From Talpa occidentalis (Eukaryota > Chordata > Mammalia > Eulipotyphla > Talpidae), in assembly GCF_014898055.3 (NCBI RefSeq), contig NW_023601433.1, positions 68,210,767 through 68,274,766 of the forward strand: a stretch of DNA of 64,000 nucleotides. The letters are read 5' to 3'. Of the stretch, positions 1 through 11,939 are shown one piece after another. The translations under genes were made by a program, and so were the position numbers. The notes beneath the pieces are model-generated. The model saw nothing but the letters and a program-made list of their open reading frames with translations, did no database searches and was not told the DNA's origin. Every line of letters starts with the position of its first letter. Positions within the stretch are counted from its first letter, which is position 1.

Positions 1-899
1 TGTAAGTACATATACAGTCAAAACCAGGAGAAATGCAAAAATTGGGATCCAAGAGTTGTGATAATGTGAGTTATTTTGGGGAGGGAAGTTGTTGACAACA
101 TGTGTGCAGTTTGCCATTTAGGTTTTCTGAGGCTCACTGTGTGTGTCTGAACCCTTCCTGGACTGTCTATGGTTTGGCAACCGCTGGTTGGAGTTGTCCA
201 CCCAATTGAAGTAGTGACTGTGATTCTTCTGGCTCCCACAGTTGGCTGGGACTTCCAGGACAGTGGCAGCAATTCCAGGAATCTACCAGTTAGTTGGCAG
301 CTATTTTATTAACCTGACTTGGGGAGGTTGACCTGGGAAAAGACTGGATATAAAGGAACCAACATATAGGGTGACCATTTCCCAACCTGCCTTGCCTTCC
401 CCCCACTCTCCAAGCAGAGGATGAGAACTCGAGTAGCTCTTGGAAGATAGGAAACTTTGTGGAGGAAGGAATCAACCCCCAACGGCGTTATATCCTCATT
501 ATTTGTATCTTCATAATAGAAATATATAAATTTCCAACATTGGAAGAATAATTAAGTGAATTACTAGATCCGTATGGCAGGCTGTAATGCAACCAATATA
601 TATGACATAAAAGCATGGTATTTCAGTGAAAAAATAGGATACAAAGTTGTATATAAGTGTGATTTTAATATTATAAAAGTAAAATATGTGTGTGTATAAA
701 TGACTAAAAGAAAATATATCATACTATTTAACAGTAATCTATAAAGGGTGTAGTTTGCTTTATGGGTTTTAAAAGCATGATTCTGCATTTTTATTACTTT
801 TATAGTAGGTAATTTAAAAAATACAGCCATCTTCCCTGGTTAAGTAAATAATATAGTGATACATTAAACACACTTGCGGAATTCCAATGAAAGAATAAC
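1..899. other. Unique AT-rich DNA, no feature seen
   Basis: No recognisable repeat head, exon or RNA gene. Reading frames are short and lack protein-like composition. The stretch 20-480 is more GC-balanced than 560-900, which is strongly AT-rich. Confidence 0.5.
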
Positions 900-1376
900 C
901 TTTTAAGTTACATGCTAGGTACTGCATATGATTTCTTTACTCACAGGATTTACAGTCTGAGAGGGTACAGAGAGCCTAGCATGTAAAAAGATAATCCTAT
1001 AATTATGGTTTGTGATTAGGGTTCTGAAGGTAATATATCCAGCACAGTAATAGAAAATTTGCAGTGTATCAAGAAAACCTCTCCAAGAGATACATAAGCC
1101 TGAAGAAGAGACGCAGTCAGCCATCAATAGGTGAAAGAGTGGCAGCAACAGAGGAGTGATCAGTGAGAGTCTGTAACCCAAAGGAGACTTGCCTTGCCAA
1201 GGCAGGCAGGGTCTGGTCATTGAGAAGCCCTTAGGAAACTGAAGATTTCTTTATAGAAAGATCTCACATGGCTCCTGCGTGGTAAAAAGATGTCAAAGTT
1301 GGAAGCCAGACTTACAGGAATCTAGGAAAGAGATAATGGTGGCTTGGACTAAAGTCTTAAAGATAAGGAAAAGCAA
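900..1376 (-). mobile_element. Ancient L2-type LINE fragment
   Basis: Contains decayed phrases typical of antisense L2, such as 'gcagggtctggtcatt' and 'gataatggtggcttggact' near 1335-1353. Heavily diverged; no ORF survives. Family call is from memory of the consensus, boundaries approximate. Confidence 0.45.
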
Positions 1377-1494
1377 ATGGTCATCTACAAGGGGAAGTGG
1401 AGTTTTAATTGTGTGTGGGAGTGGAGAAAGCATAAACTTGGTCTTGCTGCTATAGGGATGCATAGTGGAAAATCTCAGTCACTCCTCATTTGTA

Positions 1495-1771
1495 GTTTTT
1501 TTTTGTTAAAGATTTATTTCTTTATACATACAAGAACTGGGGTACAGGCCAGAAAGTGTGGTGGGTGAGAAGATTCACCAGAGATAGAGTGGGGAACAGA
1601 ACAGGCTGATTGACTGAAATACACTGCTGAGGGGAGCAGCGGGCATGACAGGAGAGGTCTGCTGCGCCATGTGGGTAGCTCCCTGGCCTGCCGGGAATCG
1701 AACTCGTGCTGCAATGGCTGTGGATAGCGTCATAGGTTTTGTCTTAACCCCTTGCGCCACCAGGGAGGCCC
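1495..1771 (-). mobile_element. tRNA-derived SINE (older subfamily), SINE-1
   Basis: Antisense copy: T-rich tail at left, then tail complement 'ttatttctttatacatac', ending with the head complement 'cttgcgccaccagggaggcc'. Flanked by a 10-bp target-site duplication 'ctcatttgta' at 1485-1494 and 1771-1780, so it is a discrete retrotransposed unit. The B-box complement is at about 1690-1700. Confidence 0.92.
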
Positions 1772-1780
1772 TCATTTGTA

Positions 1781-2633
1781 CTTTTAACTTGCCTGAAATC
1801 AAGGGGCACCCTGTGTTAAGTGTCTGCTTACATGAGAAGGCCCCTAAAGAGAAGCCCCACCTAAAGTTGCTTTAGTGGAGGTATAATAAATTCTAAAATA
1901 TAGCTTATGCTGTACTAAAGAAAACTAGAGAAATAATTGATGTGTATATTTGAAATGCATCCAAAGAAGTGCTACTTGAGATCAGCTTGAGGAATATAAT
2001 AAGAGCAGTCTCTGTGCTGCTGTATCCAATGGTTAAAGGTGAGATGGCTCCCATGGTCTTCACTGCCTTAAGAACCAAATGGAAGACACAAAACATAGGC
2101 AAAGGACAGACGCCTCACTGTCCTGGTGATACCAAGTTCCTGAACAGGTTTACCCTGTGGAGATCTAGTCTGTCAACCCCAGGGGAAGAATTGAAGTGGG
2201 AAAGAGGAACAAGGAGTTTTGGAGAGATTCCTCTTTCCTACCCAACTGTTTCCACTTCCCCCCACTGCTCTCAGTTCCTGAGGTTAGCCATATAGCATCC
2301 TGACCCAGCAGAAAGGCCTCAGAGCCAACAGACAGGAGGTGTCCCTCAGACACACCTACTTTCCTAACACTCATTCCCCCCAAGCCTGACAACTTCAGTT
2401 TTCACACTCTGATTTTTACTTTTATAATTATGTAGAAGTCTGCAAATCCACTTAACTTTATCACCTGTGTAAAGACATAAGAATTCTATGCCCAAGTCTT
2501 CTCAGTTTGGTGTTATTAGGATGTATAGTGTGTGAGTGCTGGTTACTTTCAGTCATAATCTAGTGTCCATCTGTCACTCCTTGATAGCCTTAGTCACTTT
2601 CTCAGGTCTCCTAAAATCATGGAAGCGGGGGGG
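1781..2633. other. Unique DNA, no feature seen
   Basis: Moderate GC stretch without recognised repeat, splice-framed exon or RNA. Overlapping frames on both strands (about 75-108 codons) have no recognisable protein features. A run of 11 G at 2627-2637 abuts the next SINE. Confidence 0.45.
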
Positions 2634-2876
2634 GGGGTCCTCCTGGTGGCACAGGGGTTAAAGACACAGGGATGTCAAGCCGTCGCCAGCCACTGCAGCA
2701 CGAGCTCGATTCCAGGCTGCCCACTGTTTCCTTCAGCAGTATATTTCAGTGGAGCTGCTAGTTCTGCTCCCCATTCTCTCTGGTTGATCCCCTCACCCCA
2801 TACCCGCCACCCCAGCACCTCTGGCTTGCATATCTCAGTTCTTATATGCATAAATAAGTTTTTTAAAAAATCTTGA
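2634..2876 (+). mobile_element. tRNA-derived SINE (older subfamily), SINE-2
   Basis: Sense copy starting at 'tcctcctggtggcacagggg' just after the G-run, with internal 'tatatttcagt' and tail 'tatgcataaataag' plus A-run. Diverged and slightly shortened. No clear target-site duplication. Confidence 0.88.
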
Positions 2877-3013
2877 GAAGGGTGGAATTCAGTTCATGGT
2901 TTCTTAGACTCAGAAGAAAAACTTTTAATTTCCTTACATATTTTCACACCAGCTTAATTGCACGTGTTATGCTAAAAGAAGACTGTAGATGAAATCATTG
3001 TTACATCAAATTT

Positions 3014-3293
3014 GGGCCTCCCTGGTGGCGCAAAGGGTTAAGATGCAGCCTATTAAGCTATCCGCAGCCACTGCAGAGCGAGTTTAATCCGAGTTCAATC
3101 CCCAGCCAGGGAGCTGACCCACATGGTGCAGCAGATGTCTCCTGTCTCCCCCACTGCACCCCTCAGCAGTGTATTTCACTAGATCTGCCGGTTCTGTTCC
3201 CCACTCTGTCTCTGGTGAATCCTCTTACCCCCCTCACCTCTGGCCTGTACCCCAGTTCTTGTATGCATAAATAAATAAATCTTTAAAAAAAAA
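3014..3293 (+). mobile_element. tRNA-derived SINE (older subfamily), SINE-3
   Basis: Sense copy: head 'gggcctccctggtggcgcaa', A-box-like 'tggcgcaaagggttaag', B-box-like 'gagttcaatcccc', then 'gcagtgtatttcac' and tail '(aaat)n ctttaaaaaaaaa'. A short internal duplication ('gagtttaatccgagttcaatcc') surrounds the B box. Confidence 0.93.
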
Positions 3294-4027
3294 TTCTAGA
3301 TCTGAATTTTAAATATGGAAGCTGTTGATCATAATTCTGCAATTTGTGCTTTCATCTTAAATATGACATCTTCTGAGGTTCTTCTTAGGGAGTTGGCAAA
3401 AAACTGACTTTCAATAAAGAATCCTGCATTTCTTTTGTTAATTTAGGCTTTTTCAATTTTAACTTTCATATTCAAACTTGATTCAAGCAGTGATATATTA
3501 AAATTTGCTTAAAAAATATCTTAGGAGCTAATCTAAAGTCAGAAATAGGTTTATTATAATTTTCCCCATTGAGTCATCTCATATGTGATGAGGTCTTAGA
3601 AGATTCTAGACATAATAAGTACAACACATCCCTTATGTTTGATAAGCTCATAGTTTAGTGGAAAAAATATAGCAATGAACCCACCATTTTTAATACTATA
3701 GTGTATGTATAGTATAGCCAGCCTACGGCAATGCAGGCAAGAGGGCCACTTGAACAGCCTGTGGACTTGGGAGAAGGAAGAAGATCCTGAAATGCTGATG
3801 CTTGAATTAAAAACAAAAAGCTTATGCAGCATAACCACAGCATCTTTGTATTTCATGTTCTATTAAAATAAAAATCAGTTAAATATATTCCCGTAAAAAG
3901 TTCCAATAGCCCAGAATAACATGGACAAAAAGGGAGAGTCGCTCCTCCTACTCTTCTACCCACAAGCCCCTCCTTCCTACTTCTCTGCCTCTATCCTGCA
4001 CCCCCTGCCCACTTCCCCTTATTTCCA
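3294..4027. other. Unique AT-rich DNA, no feature seen
   Basis: No repeat or gene recognised. A C/T-rich segment at about 3945-4020 precedes the TIR element. Confidence 0.45.
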
Positions 4028-4457
4028 TACAGGTATCCCTAGTTTTTCAAAAGTTTGAGTTATGCCACTACCCTTTGACAAAAGACCTATATTTCTACCT
4101 GCTTTTGCTAATGAAAAACAATGTAAAGAGGATTTTTGCTTTTACATTAAAACAGCCTTTCTAGAGGGTCAGGGAATAGTGGGAAGGGTACTGTCAAGGC
4201 CCTTTATACAGACTGTGTGTGTATCATAGGATTCCTGCCTTTATCATGTGGTACTGTGATTCTGCTGCACCTCCCCCGCGGCAGATTCTAAGTCTTATAT
4301 GTTATTTGGTATGATTTGGTAGATTAATTTTTGGATCTAGAATGCTAAAAAATTTTCCCCATATAAATTAATGGTAACTGCTTCTTCCTTTTATACCACT
4401 TTTTCAAGGAAAAGTTTCATAGGAACACTCTACTTTCAGAAGTCCGTGACACCTATA
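4028..4457. mobile_element. TIR DNA transposon remnant (Tigger/mariner-like, non-autonomous)
   Basis: Left end 'caggtatccctagtttttc' and right end 'ctactttcagaagtccgtga' followed by 'cacctata' form imperfect inverted ends next to TA dinucleotides. Internal phrase 'aagaggatttttgctttta' matches a mammalian repeat I remember, but I cannot name it with certainty. No transposase frame. Confidence 0.5.
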
Positions 4458-5315
4458 GACCGTTCATTCTGTTTTATGACTTGCTTTCTTTCTACTTAAA
4501 CATTATGCCTTGAAGATCTTCCCATACGGGAGTAATAGGGACTAATAGTATTATCACAAATCTCAAATCTCTTAATCCTGTATTTTGCTGTTTGCTCAGT
4601 TCTTAAATGAACGACAGATAACTTGACTGAGCCCCTTCTAGATAAATATGGTGACTTCTGAGTTTTTCATGAATACTGACCTAGTAGAGGCTAAGGAAGT
4701 CATTCCTTCCCCAGGAGTGTCCTGGGATGAGGACAGAGATCACTGATGGACTGTGGACGTCCTCATTCCCTGGGATCCACTGGATGACTCCATCAAACCA
4801 GGGTCTCTTCTCCTCATACCTCAGGGCTCTGGCAACTTCTTAGCCTGACTCCGATTCCCTTCAGGTCTTCTCATCCCCCCTAAACCACTTCTCCCTCCTT
4901 AAAAGGGTCATGCGGCTTTGGACTGGCCCCCACATGGAAACTCAATCAGGAAGAGCTAAGTCATAACCTGGTCCTACCCTGATACTTTTCTATGAGGTTT
5001 CAGCCTTCTTGGAGACAACTGAAAATGGAGGCCCTGATCTTGTGTGATTTGGGAACCACACAAGGGACCGCTTCTGGTGCGGTCCTACTTATACAGAAAT
5101 CTCCCCGCTGCCCCAAAAAGTGTTTAAAGGTTCAGCTCTTGCAAGTAAAAGCCTTGGCATTCTAGACTTTTGCCTTCACTGTGCATTTCAAGGACCTATT
5201 TTCGAATGAGAAATCGAGTTTTGACCTTTTATTTTCTACTCTTTGGCCTTTGTATTTGGCAAAAAGTATGAGTATTGTCATGCCCAGATACATATCACAT
5301 ACCAATTTAGAGAAA
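4458..5315. other. Unique DNA, no feature seen
   Basis: The interval 4680-5060 has higher GC but no credible exon. No repeat family recognised. Confidence 0.4.
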
Positions 5316-5377
5316 TGAGTTATAACATTAATATAATTAATCTACTATAAGTGAGTTATAAGATTAATGTAATTAAT
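5316..5377. repeat. Imperfect 36-bp-period tandem duplication
   Basis: The 26-bp unit beginning 'tgagttataa' occurs at 5316-5341 and again at 5352-5377 with 24 of 26 matches. Two copies only; AT-rich. Confidence 0.8.
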
Positions 5378-5575
5378 GCACATAAAGCACTTTCCACTGT
5401 GAGCCTGGCACATAGTCAGTGTTCTATAAATGTTATCATTATTATTCATTTATAATTCATTTAACAAGTAGTTATTACTATGATCCAAACCCTGTTTTAG
5501 GTAGTGGAATAGTGAATAACTTAGTAAAATATCAGTTTTCTTGGATCTTTTATAATGGAAGAATATAGGTTATGT
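5370..5575. mobile_element. MIR 3' part joined to antisense L2 end
   Basis: 'aagcactttccactgtgagcc' with 'tggcacatagtcagtgttct' and 'ataaatgttatcattattat' is the MIR 3' signature on the plus strand. The following 'attcatttaacaagtagtta' and 'accctgttttagg' resemble the antisense L2 3' end. Confidence 0.7.
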
Positions 5576-5902
5576 TAGATGGGGACGATAACTAAGAAGG
5601 AAACCATAAATCAGGGAAGAAGGTATGTTTCCATCTCCTAATTAACCTCTGTGTGTGTTGGGTTCATTCCACAGATAGGTTTTCTTCCTAAGCCAGAGGA
5701 GATGGGCTCTGGAGTCCTTACTTAACATAACAGCCAGTCTGCAAAGAGAGCTGCTCTTTATGGTATATCCATCTCTGTTCTAGAGCAGGTTTTAGATCGG
5801 TCCTATTGGAGTCGGGGGTCTCTCCTCTGGATCTTTTACAGGGTCAAGGCACATGAGATTCTGTGGTTGGATAAGTGATCAGGTAGAAGGTGCTTTTATT
5901 GA

Positions 5903-6305
5903 GTGGGATTCTCCAGAGAAGCAGAACCAATAAGATTACAGAGATTGTAGCAAGAGGGATTGACTCATGAGATTATCGAGTCTGAGACGTCCCATGACCA
6001 TCCAGGAAAGCTGATGGTGTCGTTTGAGTCTAACCATGAAGCAATAGTGTCCAAGGCCAATCATGTATAAGTACCAGTCTGAGTCTGAATTTATGAGACC
6101 CTACAACTACTGATGTCTGAGGGCAGGAGAGGATGGCTTTCCCAACTCAAGCAGAGGGAAAATTCACCCTTCTTCTGCCTCTTTGTTCTATTTAGCTCTT
6201 GATGGATTTGAATTTGCGCATTCACATTGGGACTTCCAGAAATAAAAATTTCCCAACTCTCTGGGCATCCCTTCACCCAGTCAAACTGATTGACAGCCAC
6301 ACCTG
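5903..6305. mobile_element. Ancient interspersed repeat, family not named
   Basis: Begins 'attctccagagaagcagaac' and ends with 'ctgggcatcccttcacccag' plus 'tcaaactgattgaca'. These phrases recur in a common old mammalian retroelement repeat whose name I am not sure of. Decayed, no coding remnant. Confidence 0.6.
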
Positions 6306-7279
6306 CACTGAATGAGATAGAAAGAGGTGGTTCCTTGGTGGAATACTGAGCATATTACAAAACAGCACATGTGCTATTTGCAGCTTTTCACTATTAGAAA
6401 TATTTCAATAAACTATGTCTTTTTACATAAATATACCAGCTTTCCAAAAATGATTTACCAATTTAATTTCTCACTGTGTACAGAATGCTCTTTGCCCACA
6501 TCTATATCAACATCAGTATCAATAAATACTGTCAATCTTTGAAAATGTAGCCAATCTAGTGATCAGAATTGGACTTTTGAGGTGTTTTTTTTTTTTTTAA
6601 ATTGCATTTCCCTGTCAACCTAAATAAAGAGGCAATCTAAGGCAAGCTCAAATGACCAGAAATTACTGTGGAATAGTAGAGGAACTGCAATTCGAGAACC
6701 ACATGCTACAGCTCCAGGGAGTCTATTGAGGATTTGGAGTGGGCTGTATTTATGGCAAGGAGTGCAAAAGAGGGGGAGAGTTCAGCTAGAACTCAAACAG
6801 CAAGTTCATTGACTTGAGGATGGGGATAGATTTTGGCTGATCTATCTGCTGACCAAGTTCATTGGTCAGTAGACAGTCTTCCTCTTCTAGAAATCAGACA
6901 TTTGCAGTATACTGTTATAATTGTTTTTAATCTCTTACCATGCCAAATTTATAAACTAAACTTTATCATAGGCATGTATGTCCAGGAAAAAAACAGTACA
7001 GTAGGGTTCTGTTCTATCTGCCGTTTCTGGCATCTGCTAGTGGTGTTGGAATATATCCCAGTAGATAAAGGGGGACCTCTGTACCCCAGTGTCCCCCAGT
7101 CATTCGATGAGGACTGCCCTGGGAAGTGCATGCCCTTGGATGAAGCATATGTTCTCCACAGAGGGTAATTCCCAGAGAGGACTGGCAGCTGAGGACAGTC
7201 CGCCTACAACACACTCAGCTGCTGGGTGATAAATCCTGCCAGACTGGAGAACAGCACAGCCTGCATTACACTGACTGTA
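6306..7279. other. Unique DNA, no supported gene
   Basis: Contains a T-run at about 6584-6598. The moderately GC-rich segment 7040-7250 has short frames on both strands (about 66-111 codons). They overlap in all phases and show no recognisable domain, so I do not call an exon. Confidence 0.4.
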
Positions 7280-7516
7280 TTTATTAATTTGTCAATTTGC
7301 CTGTTCATGGTCTCTCTGTTTCTTTATTGATTTGTAGTGTTGCTTTATTGTGGATATTAATCTTTGGCATATGATATGTGTCGCAAATATTTTGTCTCAA
7401 TTTCTTGCTGTTCTTCAACATTATTAAGGGGTCATTGATTTTTAAAGACCTCCATATGTTTAGATAGTCAACTTTGTCCATCTCCCTTCTCTAAGATTAT
7501 AAAAATATCATATTTT

Positions 7517-7785
7517 CTTTTTTAAAAGATTTATTTTATTTATGCATACAGGAGCTGGGGTATAGGCCAGTGGTATAGTGGGTGAGAGATTCACTAGAGA
7601 CAGAGTGGGGAACAGAAAAGGCAGATCTATTGAAATATACTGCTAAGGGGAGCAGTGGGCCAGACAGGAGAGGTCTGCTGTGCCATATGTGGGTTAGCTC
7701 CCTGGCGGGGGATCGAACTCATGCCACAGTGACTGGTGATAGCTTGATAGCTTAGACTTTAACCCCTGTGCCACCAGGGAGGCCC
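7517..7785 (-). mobile_element. tRNA-derived SINE (older subfamily), SINE-4
   Basis: Antisense copy from 'aaaagatttattttatttat' to 'gtgccaccagggaggccc'. Inserted in the old L1 in the same orientation as its host. No clean target-site duplication seen. Confidence 0.93.
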
Positions 7786-7882
7786 TCTGCTCTAATAGTT
7801 ACTGTTTCTTCAACTGGTTTTGATTTTTTTTTGTTCTTTCTTTTCTAGTTCTTATTTGAGCTCTTTCTGGTTTCTTTCTTTC

Positions 7883-8159
7883 TTTTTTTTTTTAAGATTT
7901 ATTTATTTATGCATACAAGAACTGGGGTATAGGCCAGAGGTGTGGGGCAGGGGTGAAAGGATTCACCAGAGTCAGAGTGGGGAGCAAAACAGGCAGACTG
8001 ACTGAAATACACTGCTAAGGGGAGCTGCGGGCGAGACAGGAGAGGTCTACTGCGCCATATGGGTTGCTCCCTGGCCGGCCGGCGATTGAACTCATGCTAC
8101 AGTGGCTGCAGATAGCTTCATAGATTGCGTCTTAACCCCTTGCACCACCAGGGAGGCCC
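7883..8159 (-). mobile_element. tRNA-derived SINE (older subfamily), SINE-5
   Basis: Antisense copy ending 'ttgcaccaccagggaggccc'. Perfect 13-bp target-site duplication 'ctctttctggttt' at 7861-7873 and 8159-8171; removing the SINE restores L1 continuity. Co-oriented with the host L1. Confidence 0.95.
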
Positions 8160-8279
8160 TCTTTCTGGTTTCGTGATGTGAACCTGTCTTGCTGTATACT
8201 TCCCTCTTAGAACTGTCTTTGCTGTGTTCTATAGGTTTGATAGTTATGTCTTCATTTGCATTTGTTTCCAAGTATATTT

Positions 8280-8483
8280 TTAAACATGTTTATTGCTTTC
8301 CTCATTAATCCAATAGTCATTCAATAATATGTTATTGAGTCTCCAGATATTCGAATTTTTTCCTGATTTAGTTTTGTGTTTGATTTTTAGTTTGATACCA
8401 TTGTGATCAGAGAAGATACTTGATATGATTTTAATCTTCATAAATGTATTGACCTTTGTTTTGTGATCTAACATGTGGTTCAT
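8280..8483 (-). pseudogene. L1 ORF2 endonuclease-domain remnant
   Basis: A 67-codon open frame on the minus strand keeps 'SSIFSDHNGIKL' at about residues 21-32, corresponding to the Ser-Asp-His segment near the end of the L1 endonuclease domain (SDH at 8403-8411). The rest of ORF2 is broken by stops and SINE insertions, so it is a dead fragment, not a gene. Confidence 0.8.
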
Positions 8484-8510
8484 CCTGGTGAGTCTGCATT
8501 AAAAAAAAAG

Positions 8511-9129
8511 TGCTTAATAACTGTGCAACCTTAGGCAACTTTAAGCCATGTTTTCTGAAAAGTTAGAACCCAGAGACAATTCTATACATTTTTAGAGAAT
8601 AGCTTAATAGTCAACATTTACATAACAAATGGATGAATTTGTACCAGGTTGGACAATAACATTCTCACTTGATGATAAATATTTATCATGTCCTATTTGC
8701 ATTATCAGGTAGTCTTGCTTTAAAAAAAAAGTTTTTAAAGGTATTTTGATACAATACCATATAATTGAGATTAAGTGGAATATGGGAATAAATTATACTT
8801 ATGCTATACTGCTATTTTTTCCTGATTTGAGTGACAGTGAAAGTTACCAAAATAACTAATTTCACACATGAATATAAATGTGAGGCAACATAGCACAGTA
8901 TGAAGGGGACAGGAATTTGAACGTGGCATATCTAATCATTCAAAGTAAAATCTCATCTACAAAATGGACAATATGTAAATTGCAGTGCTTGTCAGTTGCC
9001 TTCCTGCACTCATACAATATTAAATTTAAGGCTTTTAGAAAAATAATAATAATAAAATAATTTAGATGACTATCAACATAAATGGGAGTAATTCTTTAGG
9101 AAAAAGTAATTCATAGTATTAACAGCATA
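8511..9129. other. Unique AT-rich DNA, no feature seen
   Basis: Short A/T runs only; no repeat family or exon recognised. Confidence 0.45.
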
Positions 9130-9700
9130 TGTCATTTTGAAATGAGTTTTTCTTATGTCTTATCTTCTTGACCTTTCTGATGAATTTCTTGCTGTAGGCC
9201 ACTTCCTCCCTCTTGAAGCTCTTTCCTCCTTTAACTTCTTAAACTGGACTTTTCATACTTCTGCTTTCATTTCTCTAAGCATTGGTTACTATGCCTCACC
9301 TTTCTTGTTCCTCTTGCTTCTTAAATATATCATTGTTGGGGTTCCATCCTCAGTGTTTTCTTTCCCTGTCCACTTTAGTCTACTTCTGTGGTTGAAATTA
9401 CTATCAGTGTCTACACTGTTAACTCCCAAATTTCTATTTCTAACCTTGATCTCTATACCAAGTGTTAGATTCTTGGGTGTTCTCTGGGAACTTTAAGCTC
9501 AACAAGTCTACAATGGAGCCTTTATCTTTTTTCAATAACCTGCTGTGCCTGTTTGTGAGTGTGTATGTGTGTGTTTGTTCTGCCTCAGTTTACAAAAATA
9601 CCCCACTTGAGTCTTTATGCATGAAATTCTAAAGTCACTTTCCAGCCCCGTGTTGCTCCTTATGTGGTTCTTTCTTTGCCATGGGTCCTAAAGAAGTGAG
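9130..9700 (+). mobile_element. L2-type LINE remnant, sense
   Basis: Phrases such as 'ggggttccatcctcagtg', 'ctcccaaatttctatttcta' and 'aactttaagctcaacaagtc' fit the older L2 sense consensus as I remember it. The 113-codon frame at 9155-9496 is a by-product and has no trusted domain. Confidence 0.45.
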
Positions 9701-9829
9701 TATACTCACTTTATCTCTTGGGGACTCATATCTTCTAGCTACCACTTCCAAATAAGTAAAAGTTCACTTTTAAAAGTATTTTATTATGAGATAGGGAGTA
9801 TGTTCTTGTGAAACAACACAAAAGGAAGT

Positions 9830-11620
9830 ACTATAATTCATTAGACATTTATTGAGTGCCCACTCTGTGCCAGGTGCTGGGAGTATCATGGCGAGTACAA
9901 ATGGACTTTTTTATTGACCTCTAAGTCTGGAAAAGAAGAGGTGTGTGGAGGGGGAGAAATTGAGCTTTAGCAAATAACCATGCAAATACATGTGAAATTC
10001 CAAGTGTGACAAGTGCAATGAAGAAGTGGTTCCTCGAGTGTGTCTATAATAGTGTGACATGATCTAGTCAGGAAGCTTATCTGGAATGAATATCTAAAAG
10101 ATATTGTGATATATTGATTACAGAGTTTCTCCGAAATATTTGTTCCTTTAAAAGATGACTTTGCAACTCCTATCAAGAGAGCCTATTTCATGATGCTTTT
10201 TAACTGGTTGGCTTTGTGACTCAGCCAAAAGAATGTGGAAGAAATGGTGTTAACTTAATTCTGAACTTAGGCCTGAAGAGGCGTTGTGCATGACCTTTCA
10301 CTCTGAAACTCTTGACAGAGCCATATGAATAAGATGGGGTAGAATGCTAGATGACGAGTTATCTAACCTAGTGGTCCTTCTGACACCTTAGCTAGCAACC
10401 AAGTAACTGGCAGATGAGATGTGAATGAAGCTACCCAAGACTAGTCAGGACTCAACTGACTTCCTAAGGGAGCATAGAACAATGAGCAAGCCTACTGAGA
10501 TAGCTAAGGCTGGCCAAGAGCAGCTGGATCATCCAATTGCTCATAGGCCTGCTAGCCAAATCAAATCATTGTTTTTTGCTTTATAGACAGAAGAAACATG
10601 GCAGGTTCCCAAAACCAAAACCCATGTGGAGGGAGAAATGAGAGCTGGGTCTGAATGGATGGGGGGGCACAGGACTTTGCAGAACCTGGCAGGCCATGTT
10701 AAAACTTGGGTCTTGGGCCTCCCCTGGTGGCGCAGTGGTTGAGCGCTGGGCTGCGAAGCTGCCCGCGGCCTCTGCAGCGCTGGTTCGATCCCCGGCCACC
10801 GGCGAGGGTCCCACATGGCGCGCAGACCTCTCCTGCTGTGCCCGCTGCTCCCCTCAGCAGTGTACTTTGTCACTCTGCCTGTTCTGCTCTCCGCTCTGGC
10901 TCTGGTGAATTCTCTCACCCTCCTGCGCTTCTGACTGTACCCAGAATAAAATAAAATAAATAAATAATAAATAAATAAATAAATAAATCTTTAAAAAAAA
11001 AACAAAAACTTGGGTCTTGCTTCTAAGAGGAATGGGAGATCAATCAAAAGTTTTAAGAAGGAAGGATGCACAGCTGTATTGGGGGTTTGAAACTGTCTGA
11101 AATATAAGATCAGGTTCAACAGACAAAGATTTGCAGTAGTCAGGCAAGACATTAATAGCATACTCTAGGATGGGGATGATGACATGATCACAATCTTGCC
11201 ATTCACTGTGGTTTATGAGAATGGTGTTGCTGGGTTTGTGCAAAGGATCTTTCAGTAGCTGGGAGTGGAGAGAATAAAAGGATGCAAGATAGTTTAGAAG
11301 TAAAATGTCCTTGGAAATCTGCCATTCCTAATATCCTATGACATATCAAGGGTTACTGCTAGGTTTATTTCTTGGTGGATGCTACCAATCATGAGAAAGA
11401 GAACAATGAGAGATCAAGTTTTGGGAAAATGAACATATCTTTGGATTTAGAAAAGTTGATTTTTGAAGTGCTTTTAAGATTTCCCAGAAGATATCCAAGT
11501 TGTCAGTTGGGTGGATGGGTCTGGAGCTCAGGTGAGAGGTCTGGTTGGAATCATATTTTTGAGTCATCTCTGTATATGGGGTAAAAAGGAATATCTTCAA
11601 AAGAAATCTCACCAGGTTTT
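9830..11620 (-). mobile_element. L2-type LINE remnant, antisense, interrupted by SINE-6
   Basis: Begins 'cattagacatttattgagtg' and 'cccactctgtgccaggtgct', the antisense L2 3' end. Later come 'gtgtgacatgatctagtcag', 'agatatccaagttgtcagtt' and 'ggtctggagctcaggtgaga' with 'ggtctggttgg'. All are strongly diverged. SINE-6 splits it at 10715-11004. Confidence 0.6.
10715..11004 (+). mobile_element. tRNA-derived SINE (younger CpG-rich subfamily), SINE-6
   Basis: Near-complete: A box around 'tggcgcagtggttgag', B box 'ggttcgatccc', CpG-rich body and (AAAT)n tail ending in A-run. Perfect 14-bp target-site duplication 'aaaacttgggtctt' at 10701-10714 and 11005-11018. Low divergence and intact promoter motifs suggest a recent insertion. 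Confidence 0.97.
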
Positions 11621-11939
11621 AGTTACTGGCTCAGAGCTCCTAATGCTTTACAGATGGTCACTGAGCTCTTGGGAAATTTGTTTCCAGTAATTATTTCTCA
11701 GTCTGAGGCCCACACGTTATCTCTTCTTTCTGACGAGAGGTGGGCTACTATCTCCTTTGCAAGTTTTTTAATCCCCAAGAAACAATAAAAACAGGTGCTG
11801 TATTTTGAAACCACTGAATTGAATACCATTCACCTGGGTAGAATTGTGGGCTACACCAAAACAACTACTTTTGTACATTTCTTTACAATGGTGCCCTTAA
11901 AAACTTAGAATTATTTCTCCTTGGTCTTATATCTCCAAT

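Larger units (their letters stand above)
7280..8510 (-). mobile_element. Old L1 LINE, antisense, split by two SINEs
   Basis: Plus-strand text reads as antisense ORF2: 'cttccctcttagaactgtct', 'tgctgtgttctataggttt', 'tttgataccattgtgatcag' and 'tgttttgtgatctaac'. Two SINEs interrupt it (7517-7785 and 7883-8159). Many stops; truncated at both ends. Confidence 0.85.

Noticed and set aside
6833..7214. Possible exon around the GC-richer segment 7040-7250
   Set aside because: Frames are open on both strands, with no recognisable protein or convincing splice pairs.
10715..10800. tRNA gene at SINE heads
   Set aside because: A and B boxes are present, but the sequence continues into a SINE body and lacks a paired acceptor stem with a normal anticodon arm; it is a tRNA-derived SINE promoter.
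10541..10954. Several ORFs of 70-125 codons rich in Arg/Pro/Ala
   Set aside because: CpG-rich young SINE bodies have few stops, so near-identical frames recur at each copy (also at 39907, 43454, 47634 and 59421).
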